Shown here piece after piece: positions 1-5,673 of a stretch of DNA of 5,760 nt. The DNA comes from an uncultured Beijerinckiaceae bacterium (GTDB taxonomy: Bacteria > Pseudomonadota > Alphaproteobacteria > Rhizobiales > Beijerinckiaceae): contig CALMRL010000086.1 in assembly GCA_937873345.1 (NCBI GenBank), positions 283-6,042 on the forward strand, written 5' to 3'. The first letter of the stretch is position 1; each line of letters opens with the position of its first letter. Position numbers and translations under genes: made by a program. Below the pieces are notes generated by a model. That model did not search any database and was not told where the DNA came from. It saw only the letters and a program-made list of their open reading frames with translations.

Positions 1-8
1 TTCGCTAG
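1..8 (+). CDS. rpsR: possible last codons of rpsR (ribosomal protein S18), partial
   Basis: In the third forward frame the window opens with the end of a codon (..TT), then CGC and TAG, which reads X-Arg-stop. Alphaproteobacterial S18 proteins commonly end in Pro-Tyr-Val-(Ile/Val)-Arg, so an ATT or GTT codon before CGC TAG would fit. The next genes, DUF2232 and rplI, are the usual followers of rpsR. The call rests almost wholly on gene order and two codons. The other two frames run on to stops at 41-43 and 100-102 and show nothing recognisable. The bases upstream of the window would settle it. Confidence 0.3.
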
Positions 9-76
9 GGCTCGCGGCCGCGCGGCGCGCGGCTTTCAGGTGACCACCGCCGCGCAGCCCGGCGCGGCGTCGAGCT

Positions 77-99
77 GGGGAGCGTGCTCGACGCTCCTC
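77..99 (+). other. hairpin in the spacer before the DUF2232 gene
   Basis: GGAGCGT (79-85) and ACGCTCC (91-97) are perfect reverse complements around the 5-nt loop GCTCG. One G-T wobble and one G-C pair extend the stem to nine pairs. No T-tract follows, so it is not a standard intrinsic terminator. It could slow transcription or mark a processing site between the upstream gene and the DUF2232 gene. In DNA this rich in G and C, some such stems arise by chance. Confidence 0.35.
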
Positions 100-137
100 T
101 AACCGCCGCAGGCCGCCGCGGGACAGCGAGACCGATC

Positions 138-1202
138 ATGCCCTCCCTTTCCCCGCGCCTCGCCGCGCTTCGCATCAGCGGCACCGGCCTCGTCGCGGCC
201 CTCGGCGGCGGTGTCGCGTCGGCGCTGCTGTCGATGCTGACGCTGACCCATCCGCCGGCGACGATGGCGATGGGCGCGCTGGCGCCGCTGCCCCTGATGA
301 TCGCCGCGATCGGCTTCGGCCCGCTCGCCGGCGGCATCGCCGTCCTGGTCGGCGGCGCCTTCGTCGCGCTGTTCGAACTGCGGGCCGGGCACCTCGTCCT
401 CACCGCGATGCAGTCGCCGGCGGCAGCGGCGATCGACGTCGGCATGTTCCTGCTCTCGCTCGGCTTGCCCGCCGCGCTGCTCGGCGTCGCAGCGCGACAG
501 AACGTCTCCGCGGTGACCACGCCGCGGGCGCGGCCGGAGGAACGGCTGCTCGGGCGCCTCGCCATCATCTCCGTGGCCTTCGCCTTCCTTGCCGTCGCCG
601 GCGCCCTCGCCGTGGCCGTCGGCGCGAACGGCGGGCTCGATGCTTTCAATGCCTTGCTCACCAAGACCTTCGAGAAGGTGTGGCAAGCCATCGCCGAGAA
701 GCGCGGGTTGCCGGCGACCGTCGACATCGGCCAAGTGGCGAAGCAGATGACCCTGCTGGTGCCGTCCGTCCTCGCGGCGGCGATGGTGTTCTTCTATCTC
801 GGCAACCTGTGGCTGGCGGCACGCATCGCGCAGCTGTCGGACCTGCTCGGCGCGCCCTGGCCCGACCTTCCCCGGCACATGCGCGTGCCACGTCCCCTCG
901 CGGCGCTGCTGGCCGTCTCGCTGCCGCTCAGCGTGCTCGGCGGCCCGGTCGGCTTCTACGCCCGCATCCTCAGCGCCGCGCTGATCGCCATGCTGGCGAT
1001 CCAGGGGCTGGCGGTGCTGCACGCGCTCACCCGTAACCGCGGCTCGCGCGTGCCGCTGCTGCTGCTCGTCTATCTCACCTTCGCGGTGATGACTCCCTGG
1101 CCGCTGGTGCTGTGGGGCGCTGTCGGGCTTCTCGACAGCTTCTTCTCCTTCCGCGACCGGCAGAAGCCGGTCGTCATCCGCAAGAATCGTGGCGGACGCT
1201 GA
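138..1202 (+). CDS. DUF2232 family multi-pass inner-membrane protein
   Basis: This 354-residue protein is mostly hydrophobic. I count roughly nine or ten membrane segments, near residues 17-37, 44-60, 62-80, 98-118, 141-161, 206-229, 254-274, 278-297 and 304-336. A polar loop with Lys, Glu and Asp (about 170-202) separates the N- and C-terminal halves. The C-terminal signature around 321-341 (Trp-Pro-Leu, then Leu-Leu-Asp-Ser-Phe-Phe-Ser-Phe-Arg) is typical of DUF2232 proteins, which lie between rpsR and rplI in many Hyphomicrobiales. The molecular function is unknown; the fold suggests transport or a membrane scaffold, but nothing here proves either. I chose ATG 138 because a GTG at 84 lies inside the hairpin, has no usable ribosome binding site, and would add a non-hydrophobic Arg-rich leader. 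The ribosome binding site before 138 is weak. rplI starts 18 nt after its stop, so co-transcription is likely. Confidence 0.85.
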   Translation: MPSLSPRLAALRISGTGLVAALGGGVASALLSMLTLTHPPATMAMGALAPLPLMIAAIGFGPLAGGIAVLVGGAFVALFELRAGHLVLTAMQSPAAAAIDVGMFLLSLGLPAALLGVAARQNVSAVTTPRARPEERLLGRLAIISVAFAFLAVAGALAVAVGANGGLDAFNALLTKTFEKVWQAIAEKRGLPATVDIGQVAKQMTLLVPSVLAAAMVFFYLGNLWLAARIAQLSDLLGAPWPDLPRHMRVPRPLAALLAVSLPLSVLGGPVGFYARILSAALIAMLAIQGLAVLHALTRNRGSRVPLLLLVYLTFAVMTPWPLVLWGAVGLLDSFFSFRDRQKPVVIRKNRGGR

Positions 1203-1220
1203 CAGTAAAGGATCGCATCC

Positions 1221-1778
1221 ATGCAGGTCATTCTCCTCGAGCGCGTCGCCAAGCTCGGCCAGATGGGCGAGACCGTCCGGGTCCGCGACGGCTACGCCCG
1301 CAACTTCCTGCTGCCCGGCGGCAAGGCGCTGCGCGCCACCGAGGCCAACAAGAAGCGCTTCGAAGGCCAGAAGGCGCAGCTGGAAGCCCGCAACCTCGAG
1401 GCCCGCAGCGAGGCCGAGCGCGTCGGCGAGCGGCTCAACGGCGAGAGCTTCACCATCATCCGCCAAGCCGGGGAGACCGGCTTTCTCTACGGCTCCGTCT
1501 CGACCCGCGACATCGCCGAGGCGCTGACCGCCGGCCGCTTCTCCGTCAACCGCAACCAGGTCAACCTGCAGACCCCGATCAAGACGCTCGGCCTGCATGC
1601 GGTCGAGATTCAGCTGCACCCGGAAGTCGAGATCAACGTCCAGGTCAACATCGCCCGCTCCGCCGAGGAGGCCGAGCGTCAGGCGCGCGGCGAGGATGTC
1701 AATGTGGTCGAGCGCGATACCATCGACGACCTGGGCCTGGAGGTCGGCGCCGCGCTGGCGGAGGAAGGCGAGCGCTGA
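1221..1778 (+). CDS. rplI: 50S ribosomal protein L9
   Basis: L9 binds 23S rRNA near the base of the L1 stalk and helps keep the reading frame. The 185-residue product starts Met-Gln-Val-Ile-Leu-Leu-Glu and has the L9 N-domain signature at residues 12-40 (Gly-x-x-Val-x-Val-(Arg)-Asp-Gly-Tyr-Ala-Arg-Asn-Phe-Leu-Leu-Pro, then Gly-Lys-Ala and Ala-Thr). A long Lys/Glu/Arg-rich connecting helix (about 41-75) follows, then the C-domain (about 76-147) with Thr-Gly-Phe-Leu-Tyr-Gly-Ser-Val-Ser. The remaining ~38 residues form an acidic tail that makes it longer than the ~149-residue E. coli protein; such tails are usual in Hyphomicrobiales. An AAAGGA ribosome binding site lies at about 1206-1211. It is probably co-transcribed with the DUF2232 gene. 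The next gene converges on it, so the transcript should end in the 27-nt gap. Confidence 0.97.
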   Translation: MQVILLERVAKLGQMGETVRVRDGYARNFLLPGGKALRATEANKKRFEGQKAQLEARNLEARSEAERVGERLNGESFTIIRQAGETGFLYGSVSTRDIAEALTAGRFSVNRNQVNLQTPIKTLGLHAVEIQLHPEVEINVQVNIARSAEEAERQARGEDVNVVERDTIDDLGLEVGAALAEEGER

Positions 1779-1783
1779 GCGCC

Positions 1784-1806
1784 GCCGGGCACGTGAGGCG
1801 CCCGGT
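1784..1806. terminator. candidate bidirectional terminator between rplI and the topoisomerase gene
   Basis: CCGGGC (1785-1790) pairs with GCCCGG (1800-1805) around a 9-nt loop, with one flanking G-T wobble. It fills the gap between two convergent stop codons (rplI 1776-1778; topoisomerase, minus strand, 1806-1808). Neither strand has a clear T-run after the stem, so the call rests on position and symmetry only. Confidence 0.35.
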
Positions 1807-2906
1807 CAGCCGGCGATCCTCCCTGCCTTGACATCGGCGCGAATGCGCCGGCTGAGCAGGCCGAGCAACGCGGCTTCCTCCGGCTTAAGGCGCTCCGAGC
1901 CCTCGCGAAGCTCTGCCTCGACCTCCTGCTTGATATCTTCGAGCAGGGTGCCGTCGAGGTAGGAGGAGATGACCTGCGGATGCACGTAGCACTTGCGGCA
2001 GATGGTGACGGTGTTGCCGAGTCGCTTGGCGACCGTTTCGATCGCAGCCTTGATGTTCTTCTTGGCGAGCGCCTCGCTGTCGACCTTCTCGAATTCGGAC
2101 AACGCCATCGAGGCGAGAACCGTACCCGCCCAGGTGCGGAAGTCCTTGGCGGTAACGTCGGCGCCGCCCGACGCCTCCCGGAGGTAGTCGTTGACGTCGC
2201 CTGAGTCGACGGGCTGCCGGCGTCCTTCCTCGTCGACGTATTGGAACAGATGCTGGCCGCGCAGCTCCTGGATCGAACGGACGATCCTGGCGACGCGGCG
2301 GTCCTCGACGTCGAGGTCCCACATCTTCCCGCTCTTGCCCTTGAACTCGAAGTGCAGCGTCGATCCCTCGACGTTGAGGTGACGGTTGCGCAGCGTGGTC
2401 AGACCGAAGCTCTTGTTGTCGCGGACGTAGTCCTCGTTGCCGACGCGGATCAGCGTCTTCTCCAACAGCGCGACGACGGTCGCCAGCACCTTGTCCCGGC
2501 CGACGCCCTGCTTGCGCAGGTCGGCGTCGACGCGAGCGCGGATCAACGGCAGCAGCCTGCCGAATTCCGCCATCCGGGCGTATTTCGCCTCGTCGCGCGT
2601 CGCTGTCCATTTCGCATGGTAGCGGTACTGCTTGCGGCCCCTGTCGTCGCGGCCGGTCGCCTGGATGTGGCCGTTCGCCTTCAGGCAGATCCACACGTCG
2701 GTGTAGGCCGGCGGGATGCCGATGCTCATGATGCGCTCGCGCTCCCCGCGATCGCGGATCGTCTCGCCGTCCGCCCCGAGGAAGCGCCATCCCTTTCCGG
2801 AGCGCCGGCGGCTGATGCCGGGGCTCTCATCGCTGACGTAGGCGAGCCCGGCCGCTTCCGCTGCCTCGCGGCAGTCCTCCCCGCGCGCTTCGCTGGCTTC
2901 GACCAT
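1806..2906 (-). CDS. DNA topoisomerase IB (poxvirus/Deinococcus type)
   Basis: This enzyme relaxes positive and negative supercoils by nicking one strand through a 3'-phosphotyrosine link, without ATP. With 366 residues it has the usual size of bacterial type IB enzymes. The N-terminal domain (about 20-105) contains Gly-Leu-x-Tyr-Val-Ser-Asp, Gly-Ile-x-Arg-Arg-Arg and Ile-Pro-Pro-Ala-Tyr-Thr-Asp-Val-Trp-Ile. The catalytic domain follows. The five active-site positions are visible: Arg154 (Ile-Arg-Val-Gly-Asn), Lys191 (Lys-Gly-Lys), Arg257 (Lys-Asp-Phe-Arg-Thr-Trp), Asn298 (Leu-Gly-Asn-Thr) and nucleophile Tyr307 (Lys-Cys-Tyr-Val-His-Pro). Their spacing (37, 66, 41, 9) nearly matches that known for the Deinococcus enzyme. 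Asn298 replaces the poxviral His, as in other bacterial members. I chose the ATG at 2906 because family homology starts just after it; in-frame starts at 2978 (ATG) and 3041 (GTG) would add an unmatched Ala/Ser/Arg-rich leader. GGGGGA lies about 14 nt upstream, a poor ribosome binding site. The gene runs against its neighbours and looks inserted. Confidence 0.95.
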   Translation of the reverse strand: MVEASEARGEDCREAAEAAGLAYVSDESPGISRRRSGKGWRFLGADGETIRDRGERERIMSIGIPPAYTDVWICLKANGHIQATGRDDRGRKQYRYHAKWTATRDEAKYARMAEFGRLLPLIRARVDADLRKQGVGRDKVLATVVALLEKTLIRVGNEDYVRDNKSFGLTTLRNRHLNVEGSTLHFEFKGKSGKMWDLDVEDRRVARIVRSIQELRGQHLFQYVDEEGRRQPVDSGDVNDYLREASGGADVTAKDFRTWAGTVLASMALSEFEKVDSEALAKKNIKAAIETVAKRLGNTVTICRKCYVHPQVISSYLDGTLLEDIKQEVEAELREGSERLKPEEAALLGLLSRRIRADVKAGRIAG

Positions 2907-3266
2907 TCTGCCGGCACCGTTCCCCCGCGTGGCGGCGGTGGCCGATGGGACGGAAGAAGATTTGCGAGCGCCCGACATGCCGTCGGAACCGTGCGTTTTC
3001 GCAGCCGGTTCCTCGGCCAAGCGTCGCAGGTCAAGCGTCACGGGCCAAGGGGCGGCCGGGATGGTCGACTTCTCCCGAGCGGCGCGCGGGGCAGGCGCCG
3101 CCGGCTGGCCCCCATACTGCAGGTCTTATCTCGGCGGTCGGCGGCGGGAGTGAGAATCGGGGGTGTTCACCCTTCGACGAATGTTTCCTGTGGAATGCGA
3201 GCGAGCCCCTTTCCCGGCGAATCACCGCTCCCCAACTGACCCTATGGATGATGGGGTCGATGCGGC
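2907..3266. other. 360-bp divergent intergenic region with no recognised gene
   Basis: This stretch separates the minus-strand topoisomerase from the plus-strand small ORF and should carry the promoter(s) of both. Reading frames here are Arg/Pro/Gly/Ala-rich and match no family I know. A CTTGAC box on the minus strand (complement of 3030-3035) could be a -35 element for the topoisomerase, but no convincing -10 lies 16-18 nt further on. A short inverted repeat, GGGTG-TT-CACCC, lies at 3161-3172 and could be an operator half-site pair. The stretch around 3120-3250 is less G+C-rich than the surrounding genes, as expected of non-coding DNA. Confidence 0.5.
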
Positions 3267-3503
3267 ATGTTCCTCCTCTGGGTACGCTCCTTCGCCGGAG
3301 ACCTGACGCCGCAGCTCGCCTATGACGGCGAGGGCGGCCGCCCCTTCCTCGACAGCGCCATCCGCTCGCGCGTGGCGAGCTGGCTGCCGCTGTCCCCCGA
3401 CGAAGCCGGCCTGCCGTTGCGGGAGCTGGCGCGGCGGCATCCTCCGCGGATGGGCCGCATGCTGGCGGAGATGGCGCGGGAGCGGCGACGCTTGATTGCT
3501 TGA
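3267..3503 (+). CDS. small hypothetical protein upstream of dnaB
   Basis: I do not recognise this 78-residue product. The N-terminal part is mixed hydrophobic and acidic (Met-Phe-Leu-Leu-Trp-Val-Arg, later Tyr-Asp-Gly-Glu-Gly-Gly-Arg-Pro-Phe-Leu-Asp). The C-terminal third (about 50-78) is a strongly basic, probably helical segment rich in Arg and Leu. It has no signal peptide and no clear membrane segment. Nearly all codons end in G or C through most of its length, like its neighbours, which favours real coding. GGGG at 3253-3256 lies about 10 nt before the ATG, a weak ribosome binding site; nearby upstream ATGs are out of frame. The gap to dnaB is 120 nt and contains a candidate promoter, so it is probably transcribed separately from dnaB. 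It could also be a chance ORF, since G+C-rich DNA has few stops. Confidence 0.5.
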   Translation: MFLLWVRSFAGDLTPQLAYDGEGGRPFLDSAIRSRVASWLPLSPDEAGLPLRELARRHPPRMGRMLAEMARERRRLIA

Positions 3504-3521
3504 GGCCTCCGCCGTCGCGCC

Positions 3522-3550
3522 TTTACTCGATGTTGCCGTTTCGTGCTAGT
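3522..3550 (+). promoter_or_regulatory. candidate promoter for dnaB
   Basis: TTTACT (3522-3527) and GCTAGT (3545-3550) are separated by 17 nt, in a stretch less G+C-rich than the genes around it. The -35 box matches the housekeeping consensus moderately and the -10 box poorly (three of six). The position, about 75 nt before the dnaB start codon, suits a leader. It is the best sigma-70-like pair I see in the gap, but the match is not strong. Confidence 0.35.
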
Positions 3551-3611
3551 TTCAGCAGCTGTTTCTTCGTGATGCGCCGCGGATCGCCTCCGGCCGTGGC
3601 GCGTCTCTCCT

Positions 3612-3615
3612 GGAG
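3612..3615 (+). promoter_or_regulatory. ribosome binding site of dnaB
   Basis: GGAG lies 8 nt before the ATG at 3624. This supports that start over later in-frame codons, and the encoded N-terminal leader (Met-Thr-Leu-Ile-Asp) is plausible for the family. Confidence 0.7.
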
Positions 3616-3623
3616 CGTTCGGC

Positions 3624-5123
3624 ATGACCCTGATCGATCATTCCGGCGGTCGGACGTCGGCGCGCCGTGCGGCGCAGGAGCCAGCCTATCGCGTCGCCCC
3701 GCACAACATCGAAGCGGAGCAGGCGCTGCTCGGCGCCATCCTCATCAACAACGATGCCTTCGACCGCGTCAGCGACTTCCTCAAGGTCGAGCACTTCTCC
3801 GAGGACCTGCACCGGCGCATCTACGACATCGCCTCGCAGCTGATCCGCGCCGGTAAGGTCGCGACGCCGATCACGCTGAAGACCTTCCTCGGCGAGGGCG
3901 ACCTCGGCGGCGTCACCGTGCCGCAATACCTCGCGCAACTCGCGGCCGAGGCCACCGCGATCATCAACGCCGAGGACTACGGCCGCACCATCCACGACCT
4001 CGCGGTGCGCCGCGACCTGATCCTGATCGGCGAGGACATCGTCAACGGCGCCTACGACGCCCCCGTCGACGTCAGCCCGCGCGAGCAGATCGAGGAGGCC
4101 GAGCGCAAGCTGTACTCGATCGCCGAGACCGGCCGCTACGACGGCGGCTTCCAGCGCTTCTCGGATGCGCTGACCGCCGCGGTCGACATGGCCGCCAAGG
4201 CGTTCGAGCGCGACGGCGGCCTGTCCGGCATCTCCACGGGAATGAGCGACCTCGACCGGATGATGGGCGGGCTGCAGGCGTCCGATCTAGTGATCGTCGC
4301 CGGCCGCCCCGGCATGGGCAAGACCGCGCTGGCGACGAACATCGCCTTCAACATCGCCAAGGCCTATCAATTCCGCCAGAAACCCGACGGCACCCACGAG
4401 ACGGTGAACGGCGGCATCGTCGGCTTCTTCTCGCTGGAGATGGCCTCCGAGCAGCTCGCCACCCGCATCATCGCCGAGCAGGCGCAGGTGCCGGGCTACA
4501 AGATCCGCCGCGGCGACATCTCCGAGCAGGACTTCCACCGCGTCGCCGAAGCCGCACGCGAGATGGCGCAGGTGCCCTTCTACATCGACCAGACCGGCGG
4601 CATCTCGATCGCCCAGCTCACCGCCCGCGCCCGTCGCCTGAAGCGGCAGCGCGGTTTGGACCTGCTGGTCGTCGACTACCTGCAGCTGCTGTCCGGCTCC
4701 AAGACGAAGGACGGCAACCGCGTGCAGGAGCTGACCGAGATCACCACCGGCCTCAAGGCGCTCGCCAAGGAGCTGTCCGTGCCGGTGGTGGCGCTCTCCC
4801 AGCTCTCGCGCCAGGTCGAGAGCCGCGACGACAAGCGCCCGCAGCTCTCCGACCTGCGCGAGTCGGGCTCGATCGAGCAGGACGCCGACGTCGTGGTCTT
4901 CGTCTACCGCGAGGAATATTACCTGAAGAACAAGGAGCCGCGGGTCGGGTCGGAGGAGCACCTGACCTGGCAGTCCGACATGGAGCGCTGCCACGGCCGC
5001 GCCGAAGTGATCATCGGTAAGCAGCGCCACGGCCCGACCGGCACGGTGGAGCTGGCCTTCGAGGGCGAGTACACGCGCTTCTCCAACCTCGCCAAGGAGG
5101 ACCACCTGCCGGTGGCGCACTGA
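3624..5123 (+). CDS. dnaB: replicative DNA helicase DnaB
   Basis: DnaB is the hexameric, ATP-driven 5'-3' helicase of the replication fork; it recruits primase and is loaded at oriC. The 499-residue product is full length. The N-terminal domain begins near residue 26 (Pro-His-Asn-Ile-Glu-Ala-Glu-Gln-Ala-Leu-Leu-Gly-Ala) and runs to about 130; a linker follows to about 195. The RecA-like domain has Walker A at 227-234 (Gly-Arg-Pro-Gly-Met-Gly-Lys-Thr), Ser-Leu-Glu-Met with the catalytic Glu at 272, and Walker B at 347-356 with Asp351-Tyr-Leu-Gln-Leu. The DNA-binding/Q region is Ser-Gln-Leu-Ser-Arg-Gln-Val-Glu (392-399) and Arg-Glu-Ser-Gly-Ser-Ile-Glu-Gln-Asp-Ala-Asp (412-422). The arginine-finger motif Lys-Gln-Arg-His-Gly-Pro is at 466-471. 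There is no intein or frameshift. A short insert near 250-262 (Arg-Gln-Lys-Pro-Asp-Gly-Thr) is common in alphaproteobacterial DnaB. The next reading frame begins 18 nt after the stop. Confidence 0.98.
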   Translation: MTLIDHSGGRTSARRAAQEPAYRVAPHNIEAEQALLGAILINNDAFDRVSDFLKVEHFSEDLHRRIYDIASQLIRAGKVATPITLKTFLGEGDLGGVTVPQYLAQLAAEATAIINAEDYGRTIHDLAVRRDLILIGEDIVNGAYDAPVDVSPREQIEEAERKLYSIAETGRYDGGFQRFSDALTAAVDMAAKAFERDGGLSGISTGMSDLDRMMGGLQASDLVIVAGRPGMGKTALATNIAFNIAKAYQFRQKPDGTHETVNGGIVGFFSLEMASEQLATRIIAEQAQVPGYKIRRGDISEQDFHRVAEAAREMAQVPFYIDQTGGISIAQLTARARRLKRQRGLDLLVVDYLQLLSGSKTKDGNRVQELTEITTGLKALAKELSVPVVALSQLSRQVESRDDKRPQLSDLRESGSIEQDADVVVFVYREEYYLKNKEPRVGSEEHLTWQSDMERCHGRAEVIIGKQRHGPTGTVELAFEGEYTRFSNLAKEDHLPVAH

Positions 5124-5141
5124 GGTGGCGCGGGGATCGAC

Positions 5142-5342
5142 GTGGGATCAGTGATGCTCGCGTCGGCCATTCCCGCCGACAGACTCTCGGGCGCACTCGT
5201 TGGACTGCTCGTCGGCGACGCGCTCGGCGTACCCTACGTGTTCAAGCCGGCTGATGCCGTGCTGGTAACTCCGGCGACCGAGACGGTGCCGCCGCCCGGC
5301 TGTGCCCCTATGTCGGCCGGGTGTCGATGGACCTCGTGGTGA
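5142..5342 (+). pseudogene. ADP-ribosylglycohydrolase, N-terminal fragment
   Basis: ADP-ribosylglycohydrolases (DraG/ARH fold) remove ADP-ribose from proteins or related substrates using two metal ions. The frame starts at GTG 5142 or, more likely, ATG 5154, with TGGGA 6 nt upstream of the latter. Residues 13-34 (numbered from the GTG) show the family's first helix: Asp-Arg-Leu-x-Gly-Ala-Leu-Val-Gly-Leu, then Val-Gly-Asp-Ala-Leu-Gly-Val-Pro-Tyr-x-Phe. Similarity seems to continue through Pro-Pro-Pro-Gly at 50-53 (ending at 5300), then stops. The last 13 codons are an out-of-frame reading of alanine racemase DNA before the TGA at 5340-5342. The metal-binding motifs (the Thr/Ser-Asp-Asp segment and the distal Asp pair) are all missing, so a product would be at most 66 residues and inactive. 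Position 33 is Val (GTG) where Glu (GAG) is usual, which may be early decay. With 18 nt to dnaB it may still be transcribed. Confidence 0.75.
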
Positions 5343-5539
5343 TCGACGTCACCGACGCGCCCGGCGTCCGCCGCGGCGAGGCCGTCGAGCTGCTCGGCTC
5401 GACGATCACGCTCGACGCCGCCGCTCGGCGCGCCGGGACCATCGGCTACGAGCTGCCGACCCGCCTCGGCTTACGACACGGCCGGCGGATGATCGGCGGC
5501 GAATCCGCGATGCCCGCCATCGCCTCCGTCGCGCTCTGA
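5301..5539 (+). pseudogene. alr: alanine racemase, C-terminal fragment
   Basis: Alanine racemase is a PLP enzyme that makes D-alanine for peptidoglycan. This frame, one base off the preceding fragment, reads Cys-Pro-Tyr-Val-Gly-Arg-Val-Ser-Met-Asp-Leu from 5303, then Val-Ile-Asp-Val-Thr-Asp, Arg-Gly-Glu-x-Val-Glu-Leu-Leu-Gly, and Ala-Gly-Thr-Ile-Gly-Tyr-Glu-Leu at 5432-5455, ending in TGA at 5537-5539. These are the landmarks of the beta-rich C-terminal domain, including the substrate-side Met (codon 5327) and the conserved Tyr (codon 5447). The whole PLP barrel with its lysine is absent, and the Gly-Tyr-Ala-Asp-Gly segment with the second catalytic base is not present in intact form. The Alr frame is closed upstream by a TGA at 5252-5254. 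GTG 5321 and ATG 5327 have no good ribosome binding site. dnaB-alr is a usual pair in Hyphomicrobiales, so this is probably the native locus after deletion. Confidence 0.85.
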
Positions 5540-5556
5540 TCGCACGACGCGATCGG
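5536..5556 (+). other. hairpin overlapping the alr stop codon
   Basis: GATCGC (5538-5543) and GCGATC (5549-5554) pair around ACGAC, extended by a T-G wobble and a C-G pair. There is no T-tract after it. It could be a leftover weak terminator of alr, or chance. Confidence 0.3.
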
Positions 5557-5600
5557 CCAAGGCGCGGCGGGTCGAGGCGGCAGGCCGGCCGACAGGTGGC

Positions 5601-5606
5601 TTGACA
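5601..5606 (+). promoter_or_regulatory. possible -35 box upstream of the MFS gene
   Basis: A perfect TTGACA, preceded by C as in alphaproteobacterial CTTGACA boxes, lies 68 nt before the transporter's start codon. The sequence 17 nt further (TTCCCC) does not resemble a -10 box and I see no better one within 16-18 nt, so this is at best half a promoter. The rest of 5557-5673 shows only the palindrome GGCCGGCC at 5583-5590. Confidence 0.3.
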
Positions 5607-5673
5607 AGGGCGGCATCGCGGTCTTCCCCAGCGCTTTCGCCGTGACGATCGCGGCGCGGCAACGAGGCGCTTC

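Noticed and set aside
84..137. An earlier GTG start for the DUF2232 protein at 84
   Set aside because: The codon lies inside the hairpin, the nearest purine run is too close to serve as a ribosome binding site, and the added residues are unlike the family's N-terminus.
99..1619. A 506-codon open frame on the minus strand across the DUF2232 gene and rplI
   Set aside because: It is the mirror of two certain genes, is rich in Arg, Gln, Gly, Ala and Asp without any domain, and crosses their boundary. This is a usual artefact of G+C-rich coding DNA.
3161..3172. The inverted repeat GGGTG-TT-CACCC as a named operator
   Set aside because: It is only five pairs long, single-copy and not tied to a recognisable regulator, so it is mentioned only as part of the intergenic region.
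2241..3239. A 332-codon open frame on the plus strand opposite the topoisomerase gene
   Set aside because: It lies antisense to a gene with intact catalytic residues, has no recognisable motif, and runs into non-coding DNA.
1779..3266. Possibility that the topoisomerase interval is a mobile element with flanking repeats
   Set aside because: I found no terminal inverted repeats, target duplications, integrase or transposase at its edges by eye, so insertion is inferred from gene order alone.
4287..5120. A 277-codon minus-strand frame opposite dnaB
   Set aside because: It is an antisense shadow of a complete dnaB, with a Leu/Gly/Ala/Val/Asp-rich composition and no motif.
5302..5604. A 100-codon Arg-rich frame overlapping the alr remnant
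   Set aside because: The alr frame explains the sequence much better, and the product is low-complexity Arg/Asp/Ala without motifs.
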